64,000 bases of DNA from Lampris incognitus (Eukaryota; Chordata; Actinopteri; Lampriformes; Lampridae). Position 1 is the first letter of the stretch. Every line of letters starts with the position of its first letter. A program made the translations under genes and the position numbers. Shown here in pieces: positions 22,910 through 35,945 of the stretch. The stretch covers positions 60,713,232 to 60,777,231 of the forward strand of contig NC_079216.1 in assembly GCF_029633865.1 (NCBI RefSeq), in the 5' to 3' direction. The notes under the pieces were generated by a model. It was not told the origin of the DNA and did no database searches. It worked only from the letters and a program-made list of their open reading frames with translations.

Positions 22910-25900
22910 TTATATTAATATTATCATTATTACTATAACCCCTACCATTTGTGGTGCAAGCACTGCTGCATCATTAGTTTTGTTGACAATAACCTCTCTA
23001 CTACTATTTCTGATTGGTTCGCCGATCGGTTGCCGAGTAAGCTGGTATTCTTTTACCACTTTGGTGTAGTCTCTCTCTGTGGATACACACCGGTAGGTCC
23101 CGTAGCTCTCCTGTGCCATGGCCGGGATAAGGTGCAGGCAGCTGGACTGCATTTGCAAGCAGGGGCTGCTCCGGCCGTTGTGCTCCCATGTATAGGCAGC
23201 GTGGTAAGAGTCTATGGGGCAAGACAAGTAGAAAGGGATGTCCAGGGGTACGGAGTGAACTGCCCTTGAAGACAATGGCGAAGGTGAGGGGGTCTCCCGT
23301 TTGGTCCTGTTAAGACTTTTGGGGCCTTGAAGGGGGGGGGGAGCAGACGAAATACACATGTGAGCAACATGGGCTGATCCCCATCAACTCCACAATTGTT
23401 GATATGATGATGCAGTAGTCGGTTATCGTAATTTACCTTCTACCGTTTGACGGCACACATTTGTTTCTCCCCCGCTGATATTCTGGATGCCCCCCCTGTT
23501 GATAAAAACAACAGTGTCTAAAACGTGTTGCTCCTACATACAGGCTGTCATTTTTCCAGTGTCATACTCCAATGCTCAGCCTTGGACGAGTCAGAAAGAC
23601 ATAGGGGACAGTGGAGGTAACAGAAAAAGACAGGAGAGAGAACTCTGCCGATATGGAAAAAGGTCACCGAAGCTTCGGTTTGCGTGAAGATTTTAATTTG
23701 CATATTTTGCGAAAAACCCATGATTGCCGTCTTTGAGATATAGGTATCGTTCTTTGAGAACACGGGAACCAAAGAGACGACGTCCCAACTTACGACGTGT
23801 TGGAGGTGCATCCACTCTCGGTCCATGCGCAGTATGGGTCGCGGGCCAGGACGCACTCTTCACAGGAGCTGTTGTACTCCTGACACTTCTGAAGGTCCAA
23901 GCTGACGATTTGCTCCGAAAAGCCCACTATCAACTTTTTCTGACCACAAAAAAAGGACAAAAAACAAGATCTAATTGAAACAGTTTCGATGACACCGGAC
24001 AGCAAACGTTTTGCTTCCCGAAAAAAAAAACAACGAGAGATTATGATAGACGACGTCAAGCTGAATACAAAGATAATTTCAGATTTGCTGTGTCGCGTAG
24101 GAATTTGGAGAAATATGAAAAGAACTTTTATTGAATTTCACATATTTAATGGCATAATTGATGCTATTAAACTTGTTAAATTCAATAAAAGTTTTATTGA
24201 ATTTAACATGTTTAAATTCAATAAAACAGGGGGGAGGGGGAAACCGGGTGGAATAGTGTGATCCTCCCACGCGCTCCGTCCCCCTGGTGAAACTCCTCAC
24301 TGTCAGGTGAAAAGAAGCGGCCGGCGACTCCACATGTATCGGAGGAGGTATGTGGTAGTCTGCGGCCCTCCCTGGATCGGCAGAGGGGGTGGAGCAGCGA
24401 CCGGGACGGCTCGAAGAGTGGGGTAATTGGCTGGGTACAATTGGGGAGAAAAGGGGAGGGGAGGGGGGGGGGAGAAATATCTTTGCTGGGTCGACAAGTG
24501 GTTTATGCGGCACACTTTTCTGCCCTGGAACGGCATGCTTACGGAGCGGCCAGTTGTTTTAATGTAATGTGACTCTTTAGCACGGTTATCCCATTCACAA
24601 AGGACACAACTGTACTTTGTATATCCGAGCTGTATTTCTAATAACAGTACCAATACTTTTACATCACCACAAATATCCCAGTCCTAATTGTTGTACTGTA
24701 CGTGTTTCAACAGCAGTTCCATGTTATTGTAGGTTTCTTTCATGTGGACTGCATGGCCAATGGGTACTGAAGGGTGGACATTGCCATTGTGTAATAGGAC
24801 AGCTTTCAGGCTTCACTTTGACCAATCTATAAAGACGCCATTGTTGTGGGTCGTGCACACAACCCAAAGCCATGAACAATCCATCAGTGTCAGTGCAGAA
24901 ACAGAGGTTGTCAACCTGTGTAAAGAAGCTTGTCAAATGTTCTTGACGGTTCTGAAAGATAGACATTTTTGTACCTGGTGACAGCAAACCCCATCCTTGC
25001 AATCTTGAACCAAGTAGTTCTGCTTTAGCTTTGGACAAACCTAAGTCCCCTGACCAGGTCATTTAATTCTGGCTGTGTTATCAGATAAGGATAACCAGGC
25101 ATAAAGGATTCAACATCTGGATCAGTGTTGTTTTCCACATCTGGTGCATGCCCTGTGGCATCTTCATATGCCTCATCTAGGCTCCATGTCTCTGGTGGCT
25201 TCAGTACTGGCAAACTGTCATCACGTGGCACTGGTCTCACGGCTGAAGGCAGATCGGGGTCTTCAATAGATTTCTTATTTTTAGTAGAGAAGTCAGATAC
25301 ATTGGTCAGACAGAAGTAACAGCCCCCGGAGGAAACCCACACAGACACGGGGAGAACATGCAAACTCCACACAGAGGACGACCCGGGACGACCCACCAAG
25401 GTTGGACTACCCCGGGGCTCGAACCCAGGACCTTTTTGCTGTGAGGCGACCGTGCTAACCACTGCGCCACTGTGCCGCCTGTTGACGAGACATTTCTGCT
25501 GTATTAAATCTTCCTGAAGTAGACTCACTATGCTATTGCCTGAAGAACATACGCATCAACATGCGTCCAAACAGCATCTGTAAATGTGAGCAGCTTTTAT
25601 ATAGCCTGTCTGCCAGCATCTAATCTGACTAAAGGCATCCCTGGGCATGCCCAAGAAACATCTGTGTAGCACCTACACCGAGTGCATGCTCAGACTGACC
25701 AAAACAGCTCACTTTGTGGGCATTATACTAGCAGACTTAAAATATGATGGAAATCACAAAATGAGGTTATATCAACAAAATGGTACGTGACAGGAACATT
25801 TTAAGGTGATTTTCAGGAAGTGTTCAGGAAGCAAAATCTTCATTGACCAGTGTTAAACCTGTGTGTTTACTATAATGTCACATCATATACATCAACATTT

Positions 25901-28900
25901 CTAAAAAATAATCAAATATGTTGATGCATTGCTCACAGAACACCACTTAACGCTCGAGTGTATAACCTTTATGAATGGCACCTGAAATGAACTGTACCTT
26001 TTTCGTGTCAAGTCTCATTGAATGGATGGCCGAGTGGTTGGAGAGATGAGTCTCAGAGATGATGAAAGCTTCGGAGTCAGACTCTAAGACTTTATGGATC
26101 TTGCCAGAGTCTTAACATAAGATAGAGGGAGAGAGAGAGCAATTTTCAGATGTGAATGTAGTTTTTTTTTTTGGTCCAATAGGAAGGATATGATAAAATA
26201 TCACTCGCCCCAAACAACAAAGGGCATTGGATGCAGACAATACAGGTTATTTGTCGATGTAAAATTAGCATGCGTCAAAGGCATCAACAGGAAGCCCTTT
26301 AAAATAGAGAGAGAGGACAAGTTTCAGTGGTCAAGGCTTTCCTAATCATGGCATACCAGTGGCAAGGAACAAGATGTTGTATATCCGCTGGTCTGCAGCT
26401 TGGACTCTGTCCACGGCTATCTTGGTATAGTTGTTGTTGCTTATGTAGAATGGATTAAGATGGTGCACTGAGTGAATCCAATCCTTCATTTCTGGATGAT
26501 CCTTTATGACGAGGACAGTGGCCAGCGGAAGGCTCCTGCTGTTTTTAACACACTGTGAGACATGGAGACACAAAATGTATTCCATTAGAAATATAAATCA
26601 CCAGTCTGTTTGCAATGAAGTGTGCAGCAATGTGTACGTTACTGTGCAACTCTAAAGGGGCAATGTAAACTGTGCAACTCTAAAGAGGCAATGTAAACTG
26701 TGTAACTGTTGGCTATGCAGGGTCAGCAGCTGTGGTGTATACAACTCAAGGTTTCTGAGGTTATATACAAAAAAAGCCACGAATAACCACTTCCTCGTTT
26801 CACAAAACGCTGAACATGTAAAATCCAGTCTTTCCTTCTTTTTTTAAAAAAAATCAAAGATGGTCCCTCGACGATAGCTTACGCTCGAATATGTATTCCG
26901 TAGCCTTCCACAAGCCGTAAGGGAAGAAAGAGAAAAAAACCATGAGCTCAGCTCAGGTAAATATTTTACAGTTTTTACCGCCTATATTTAAGGTCCTTTT
27001 CTACGTGAAACTGCCGTTTGAGGCACATACAGCCTGCAAGGAAAAAAAACAAAAAACTGGCAGAACCGAAATAAAGGCTTACAAAAATAAAGCAAAACCC
27101 CAAAAGAGGAAGTTCTCAGTCAGACAATGAGTCCGCACACGATTAGAAAATGGGGTTTTTAAAAAAAAAGACTGCTTACGGTTCCGGGCCTAGGGTTTGG
27201 GATGTCTTTTTGGTAGCCCTTGAAGGTGGAGCTCTCAAAGATCTCATCGATCTTTGCCATAGAATAGATGCAAACGGCCGTGGAATTCCTGAAAAAAGAA
27301 GAGCGAGGTCATTCGAGGTACCACAGATACCATCGTATTCACAGTTTTTGTCTCCGTCTGTACATTTTTAGCCCCGTACGCGCTCAGCACTGAATAGAGG
27401 AAATCCATGGTTGGATTATGAAAAAAGGAAAACTGAACACATGAATGAGGGGCACAAAAACTTTTTTTTTTGTTGGTTTGTTTGCTTTCCTCATGACCGT
27501 GACACCCATGGTAGATGTTGTTACTGTTGTGTTGTAGTGGTTATCCTCTACAGTGTCTTAGAATAGAATAGAACATTAGTTGTCATTGTACAAGCACAAT
27601 GAAATTTGACAGTGCAGTTCTTATCAGTGCAAAGATCAATATAAAAAGAATTAAAAACATAAAACACACACATTCATTTCTACATGCAACTGGACACCAA
27701 CATACTGCAGAAAATGTCACGAGTCAAGACTTAGCAGCATTTAATGCGGTTATGGCGTCGTTTTCTTTTTGTTTGCTTTATTGTTTTTATTTTTTATTAT
27801 ATTTCTATTGAGTCATTGTGAGATAGTTATTGAGAACGACATACTCTGATGTGTAAAAAAACTATAATTATTATTTAGGTTTATTAATTGAGCGGCTAGA
27901 AAAGCGCTATATAAATGCAATCCATCCATCCATCCGTCCATTAGCGAGGGGGGCAGCAAATTATAAGTAGTAACTTCCTCCTGCTCCTTTTCAAACATAT
28001 AATTTTTGTTGGATTCTCTACTGAGAATGCTTGTTGAATTCTTCTGGTTTGATCTTTATCATTTGTCATTTGGTTTTTTTTTTTACGCTTGGTCATTTTT
28101 TCTTTTATTTTGCATATTCGAAATAAAGACATTCGAATTTCAATTTACATTTCCTTGCTTTTCTTCCAAGGAGACGGACCAGGTTGCCAATTGCCTTCCC
28201 TTTACTTATTTGTTTAAAAAAATGTGGAGAATAAATTTACATGCAGGACCTAACTGTATGCTAGGGATACGCGTATTCCTAGAGGGTCACTGAAAATACT
28301 GTTTCTATTTTTTTTTTAAAAAAAAGGCTTTTATTTATGAAAGAATTGCTGCTCTTGTAAATATCCATTCCATTCACCAGACCACGTGAACTGTGATGTG
28401 TATCTCTGTAAGTGTGTGTGACTCCTCCGGGTGTAGTTGCTGATGATAGTCAAAAGGAAAATGTCTAACCAGCTACTTGTGAAAAGGGCGTAGACGCTTG
28501 TGTTGTGCCAGTCCTCGGCTTGCACCACGTAGACGTCCTGAAGGTGGTTAAAATAGAGTGACTCCTTCGGAAACCCACACACAAGCCGGGCCTTTAGGAA
28601 AGTAGTCCATATGTTCTGGAAGAATCTTTTTGACCCACCCTCATCAACCTGCAAAGTCACATTTTCAGAGTTAAAATATAGCCGCAAGCAGCGATTCCAT
28701 GACTCAAGCCAACACAGACCGTTAGAAGTTGAAAGCTTCAACAGCTTAATTAAAAATATCCACCAAGTTTGGTGATGTTTGGACTAACTGTCATTGATTT
28801 ATGGCCAAATTTGCGCCAGGCCCATTCCACATGTTTGGAACTGGTGGCACTCCCTATTGAGGAATTTCAAAATAGTTTTGAAATTGTTATGAAACACGCC

Positions 28901-31900
28901 CTGTGAGTTTTGTAATGATTAGACAAACAATTTCTAATTTATAGTCTGATTTGTGTTATGCGGCACTTTTTTTTTTTTTGCATTTGGAGCGGCCCCCTAG
29001 TGGTCGATTTGAATGAAACTTTCAGGGTTCCAGGTACTTAATATGGACATATCCTACAAGCTTTGTGACCCAGCTGTTGTTGACTTTGGTCTATTTATGT
29101 GCTGAGCCACGCCCTTTTAAAGTTCACTGGTCAAGATCTTGAAAACTAAATAAGATTCCGGTGTGGGAAGATGACGGCGCGAATTCACGTTTGCAGCGGC
29201 CTCACCCAGTACCGTCCATGCAGTGTCTTCGTCCACATCTGCATCCAAGTCTGTGTCTTCATTTGGTGGCTGGGGGAGCTGGCGCTGGATCGGCTGGGAG
29301 AGCTTGGTCTGCTGCGTCCTGTGGGCCCAGGGACCATGGTCCTGCTTGGAGCTGCACCCGAAGAGGTAACACTGAGGGCTGCCTGACAGGATGCGGAAGC
29401 GTGACAGGCTAAGCTAACCACTAGCCCACGCAGACCAGCAGTTCCAATGGTGCCGAGGGATGGCGCGGATTTCCTGTGCGCCTATGGGCTGCTGCTGGAT
29501 GTGATGAACCGCCACTTGATCAATGCCGTTTCTTTCTGTTCGTACATGTGTATGCTGGGAGGAGCGGGTACGACCGGGCAGTCCAACATGCTTGCCACCA
29601 CAGATGAATATCAATCCCTTTTCGCTGAGCTTCCAGACCTCACTGCACCTGTTTTCTTGTCAGCAGTGGCCAAGCACTTGGTAGAGCAGTACCCCCAGTC
29701 TACGCACGCGCCTAGACCCGGCCAAGCTTGCCATCACCAGAGAGGAGTTCGCTGCTATAGACAGCCTTCCCCCCTGCACATGTTAACGAAGGCTGACGGC
29801 GGTTGGCGCCCATGCGGTGATTACCGCCGCCTCAACAGTGCCACAACCCCCGACCGCTACCCTGTCCCGCATATTCAAGATTTCTCCACCCACCTGGCGG
29901 GGAATACCATTTTCTCCAAGGTGGACTTGATGCAGGGCTACCACCAGGTGCCAGTCCACCCTCAGGATGTGCCGAAGACAGCAGTCATCACGCCATTTGG
30001 ACTCTTCGAGTTCCTGCAGATGCCCTTCGGCCTCAAGGGAGCAGTGCAGACGTTCCAGTGGCTGTGGACTCTGTGCTGCAGGACATGCCATTCTTGTTCA
30101 TGTACTTGGACAACATCTTCATAGCCAGCACATCCGCGGAGCAGTACCTGGCATACCTCCAGCGGCTGTTCAAGCGGTTCAGTGAACACGGGCTCATCAC
30201 CAACCCAGCCAAGTGCCAATTCGCCCGGTCAGCCATAGACTTCCTCGGACACCGAATCACCAAGGAAGGAGTGGTTCCACTCCACGCCAAGGTGGACGCC
30301 GTGGCCAACTTTCTGCGCCCCAGGACCATGAAGTCCCTGCACGAATTCCTGGGTGGATCACATTATGCAGCCTCTATATGAGACCCTGCAGGGTAGAAAC
30401 CCCAACGGTGTGGTAGACTGGTCCCCAGAGACGGACAAGGTCTTCGAGGATGCTAAGGCTGTGCTGGCTAATGCCGCCTTGTTGGCGCACCCATCGCCCA
30501 CTGCCCCAGTTGCCTTCACAACCGATGCATCTGACTCTGCTGTAGGAGCGGTATATGAGCAATGGGTGGGTGGGGCCTGGCAGCCACTTGCCTTCTTCAG
30601 TCGCAAGCTACGCGACAATGAAAGTACAGTACTTTCGGCTGGGAGCTCATGGGGCTGTTTCTCGCCATCCAGCACTTCAGGTTCTTGCTGGAGGGCCGCT
30701 GTTTCACCGTGTATTTGGACCACAAGCCGCTAGCGTCAGCCATGGCCAAGGCTGAACTGCCGAAGACTGGGCACCAGCAGCGCCAGTTCTCGGAGATCTC
30801 CAAGTTCACCACAGACATCCAGCATGTGGCTGGGAAACACAACTTCGTTGCTGACTGTCTCTGTTACCGTACACCTGGGTCTCGACTACGCTGACATGGC
30901 TGACCTGCAGGCCTACCGGTCAGTGGACACTGGACTATAGCTGCAGGATGTGGTGTTCGGCGCCACACTCCTCTGCGACGTCTCCACGGGTCAGACTAGA
31001 CCCATGGTTCCCACTGGGTGGCACCAACTCATCTTTGACATGGTCAACAGTCTCTCGCACCCGGGAGTGAAGCCATGTACGAAGTTGGTGGCTGCCAAGT
31101 TCATCTGGCCTGGGCTGAAGATGGACGTGAGGGACTGCGTGAGGTCCTGAGTGGCATGCCAGTGCGCCAAAGTCCACTGTTACACCAGAACCCCATTGGC
31201 CCCTTTTCTGGTTCTGGAGAGATGCTTTGACCCATGTCAACGTGGACCTGGTGGGGCCCTTTCCCCTCTCCCGGGGGTTCTCCCACCTCCTCACTATGGT
31301 GGACAGAACCAGAAGGTGGCCTGAGGCAGTCCCACTGTTGTCGACCTCGTTGGCGAAGGTGGCCTGGGCGTTCATTGGATCCTGGGCAGCCTGGTTTGGC
31401 ACTCCATCCGACCTCTGCTCAGACCGGGGTCTCTCAATTCATATCTGAGCTCTGGACAGCCGTCGCAGAGGGCCTGGGAATACAACTCCATGAGTGTTTC
31501 CATCGCTCCATGAAAAACGCTTTGCGGGCCATCCTCACCGATGGCAGGGGACTTCATTCCCATCACCACAACTCCCTGGTCCACCTCCCACCAGTGGACC
31601 GCGCTCCTGAGGGATGCTGGCGCCTTTGCTCCTGTCCCCACGTCAAGACACAGCCTACCTTATGTCCATGTTCCTATGGACATACTGTTGGCTGGGTATA
31701 CCCGGCATGATGCACATCGGCCATCCCTGCAGCCCACTTATGACGGGCCCTTCTGCATCCTGGAGATGGGGACCAAATACTTCACAGTGGACTTCGGGGC
31801 GAAGTCGGCGCACATCTCGGTGGATCGCCTGAAGCCGGCCCATCTTGGACTTGGACAGGCCGGTGGAGCTGGCATTTCCCGCCATGGTGTGGATGCCCCC

Positions 31901-34900
31901 TCCCCGGCTCCTGACTTGGCTGCTTATCGCCCTGCTGTCCCTGTTTCCACCCCTGCTCCTGTTAGGCGGAGCCACTATGGGTGCCCTTTTTGCCCCCTGC
32001 ATCGTTGAATGTTGTCTCATTTTTATTTTATTTTTTTAGAATTCGGGTGGGAAGGGGGGTGGCGGCCTCACATAAGAACTTGAGACATTCACCGGGTGGG
32101 GGTGTGGTTTTTGGGGCAATCGGCTAGCTGGTTAACGCGCTACATGCTTGTGTGTCCTGTGTTTAGGTGGAAGGGATAAAATGACCCGGCAAGGGTCTTA
32201 AAAGAGAAACCGTCTCGTTGTCTCTTAATTCCTGTGCTGCCACAACAGCACAAATAATGTTCAAAGCAAGAAACAATCTACTACCGAGTAAGATACCAAA
32301 GATATTCTCAGACAGAGAAGGGGAATATAATTTAAGAGGGAAGTTAAACTTCAAGAAATCACGTGTTCGTACAACTTTGCACGGGCATTTAAATCTGTGG
32401 GGTAGAATTGTGGAACAGTCTGAGCATGGAAACAAAGTACAAACCATACGCAGTTCAAGAAGACGCACAAAGGACGGGTCCGCGGTGGTGTAGCGGTCTA
32501 AGCATCGGCTTTGTGTCGACGCAGTTGCCCACTGGGGACGGGGGTTCGCGCCTCGGTCTCGTCAGGTCCGACTACGGCCGGACTCGATGAAACAGCAATA
32601 ATTGGCAACGCTGTCTGCGGGAGGGGGGCGGAGTCGGCTTGTGTTCGTCACATGAGTGCGTCTCTGGGTGTGTCGGAAAAAGCAGTAGTTCGGCCTGGAG
32701 TCGCCCTGACACGGAAGTGGCGAGGCGTCTCCTTCGAGACCTCCGGCCGGAGAGACGCAGTTAGCGAAAGCATGCAGTACGAGGGTGGGTGTCTGAACTA
32801 AATTAGGGCTCGACTGGCCACTAAATTGGGAGAAAATCAGAAATAAAATTGATTTAAAAAAAAAAGAAGTGTAACCGGTTATTTTCTTGCCCGGTGCGGG
32901 ATTCGATACGGGTTGTACTGCACCACAAGGCGACATCACTAACCGCTCGGCTAAAGGGTCAGACTCGTTAGCTAGGGGCTAACGTGTCTTATTGATGGTT
33001 TACAGTCGTCACCCTCCCCGGAAGCGCGACCTCGCGCTTTGTTATTCCCGCGCTCCGAAGAGACTTCTGAGGATCTGCGCACTTCCGGATCCCACCGCTG
33101 CCACCAATGTAACCGGTTATTTTCTTGCCCGGTGCGGGATTCGATACGGGGTGTACTGCACCACAAGGCGACATCACTAACCGCTCGGCTGAAGGGTCAG
33201 ACCCGTTAGTTAGGGACTAACGTGTCTTATTAGTAGTTTACAGAAGTACAAAGGACTGATTATCAAGAGATATAGGGACGTTGAAGAGTTGTGTTAACTA
33301 AGTTTTATTTATCTCTAAACATTTCTTCTTACATTTTTTCCACTTTCTGTGGCACCGAGTGGATATTTGGGTAGCACTGAGGTCTGTTTCTTCTTGGTAC
33401 TTTTTCCCCGTATTGTTCACAGTAGTTGAGAGTTTGTATTGTGCAGCACAACTTGCATTGGATTTGAACTATAAAGTACAGTGGGAGTTGAGTTTGAAAT
33501 GTATTGTAACCAGTTATTTTCTTGCCCGGTGCGGGATTCGATACGGGGTGAACTGCACCACAAGGCGACATCACTAACCGCTCGGCTGAAGGGTCAGACC
33601 CGTTAGTTAGGGACTAACGTGTCTTATTAGTAGTTTACAGTATTAACTTAAGAGTAGTTGAGAAGGGGTAGGAAAAAAAATAAGTGTATACTTCCTCCTC
33701 CTGCTTTTCGAACATGTAACAAATAATCTGATGGATACGGAGATTTGTTGATCAATTCAGATTATTGGCAACGGCTTATCTGTATATTATTTCGAAATAA
33801 ATCATCATAATAATAAACCAGCACAAAAAAAAAAAACAAAAGGGTTCAATGAGCCCTAAAAAAATGAAAGAGAGACGTCACAGAGGTCAGTCGACCACTG
33901 TATTGTAACGTGCATGGATAAGTAGACACGCTGGTCCTTGGCTAATGGGTCGGACCCTTTAGTCGACTGGTTAACGTAGTCGCTTGCGGAGTCAGAGATA
34001 GGGGCTCGCGTCCCGGCTGTGGCGGTTCCCGGACTGCCCCCCCCCCCCTAATTGGCTGCAGTATATGATTCAGATGTGTTGGCTGTTCATGACACAGGGG
34101 GTCGTGGTCTGTTTTGATACACGTGGTGAGAATGGGAACTCCGGCAGCTAGGACTGCACCACCACGTGGAATTTGATCCAGGTGAATTCCTGGGCCGCAA
34201 GCACCTCCTGGCAAGAGCTTGGCGTCGTCAGGCCGCTGACGCCCAGGAAACTGAAGGTATCGGTGTCGGCGGTGCATCTGATATGCCTTCCCAGAACAGT
34301 GCTGGCAAATCAAGGCACGTCACCTTCGCAACGCTATAACCCGTCCTGAGGAAAGTGGAACAGTATCGGCTTTTCAATGCCACATCTGGTCCAATACGAA
34401 CAAAGAGAGATAAATGGCAGGGCGACCTTACAGATGGGTTCAGGGTGTAATCAGCACCAGGCCGGCAGCTACCTTTCCATTTGGCCTCACGCAGACCCGA
34501 GACGAGACCAGGAATGAAAACGAATGTGAGATGGGCGTCCAGGCAGCGTGGCGGTCTGTTCCGTTGCCTACCAACACAGGGATCGCCGGTTCGAACCCCC
34601 GCGTCACCTCCGGCTTGGCCGGGCATCCCTCCAGACACAAGGGGGGATAGCGTGATCCTCCCACGCGCTACGTCAACTCCTCCAGGTGAAAAGAAGCGGC
34701 TGGCGACTCCACGTGTATGGGATGGGATGGGATGGGATGGGATGGGGATGGGGATGGGGGTGGGGGTGGGCATGTGGTAGTCTGCGGCCCTCCCCGGATC
34801 GGCAGAGGGGGTGGAGCAGTGGACGGCTCGGAAGAGTGGGGTAATTGGCCAGATACAATTGAGGAGGGGGGGTAAAAATCCACAAAAAAAGCAAATGAAT

Positions 34901-35868
34901 GTGAGAAGACGTCACGCCAAGCTGCAATGTCAGATGACACTTAGCTGAAGCTTATCTATCAAGCCCAGGTGCCAGGCGTCAGGACCAGCCGGACACGCCT
35001 GATTGAACGTATGCGTTTCAAAATCCTGAATTCATCCCCTGTGCTTGATTTTCTTTCTAAAACAGTTTTAAATTTAAAAAAGACATACATTTAGAAATGC
35101 CACCTCAACAAGTTGCTTCATTTATAACCTAACTGAAATTCAGTAACAATAAAGAAAACCCCTATCATGAGTCGGTGTGACCAGTACGGTTATATCAAAA
35201 GTCTAAAGTAAACTATACAACAACAAAATAAAAAGTTACTGCTATCAATCTTACTCTGTATTCTGCAACAATCTCAGCATACATTTTTGTTAATTAGCTT
35301 GATGAGAGAAGGCCAAAATGGTGTGCACCTTGCAGACTCTGGCCACACTGGAAACCCAAGGGTCTGCTTCGGGACTGCTGTCAGAGTTTTTTTCTCGGAA
35401 AAAGACATAGATCTTGTCATTTTCGGGATCTTCTTTTCGCTCCACCCAGGATGCAGCGACGAAGGTGGGCTCTGTCAGACAAAGGGAAAGGGTGACGAAT
35501 CAAGCTTTCGCAGTGCCGTGTAGTATTTACACTGCAGCATGGCACCTGCAGACTTGATAAGAGACATCCTGCACTGATGACCTTGGCACGAGAAAGATAA
35601 CCAGTTAGGAGGGGCAAGTCAAGTCAGGATAATGGGAAAGATGTAGAGGGCATCCGGGTAGCGTAGTGGCCTATTCCGCTGCCTACCAACACAGGGATCT
35701 TCGGTTCGAATCCCCGTGTTACCTCCGGCTTGGTTGGGTGTCCCTACGGACACAATTGGCCGTGTCTGCGGCACGGAAGCCGGATGTGGTAGTCTGCAGC
35801 CCTCCCTGGGGGTGCAGCAGCGACCGGGACAGCTCGAAAGAGTGGGGTAATTGGCCAGGTACAATTGG

Positions 35869-35945
<77 letters not shown>

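Noticed and set aside
34228-34520. Open frame on minus strand in SEMA7A intron 7, considered as an extra exon
   Set aside because: No semaphorin similarity, and exons 7 and 8 already join in phase without it.
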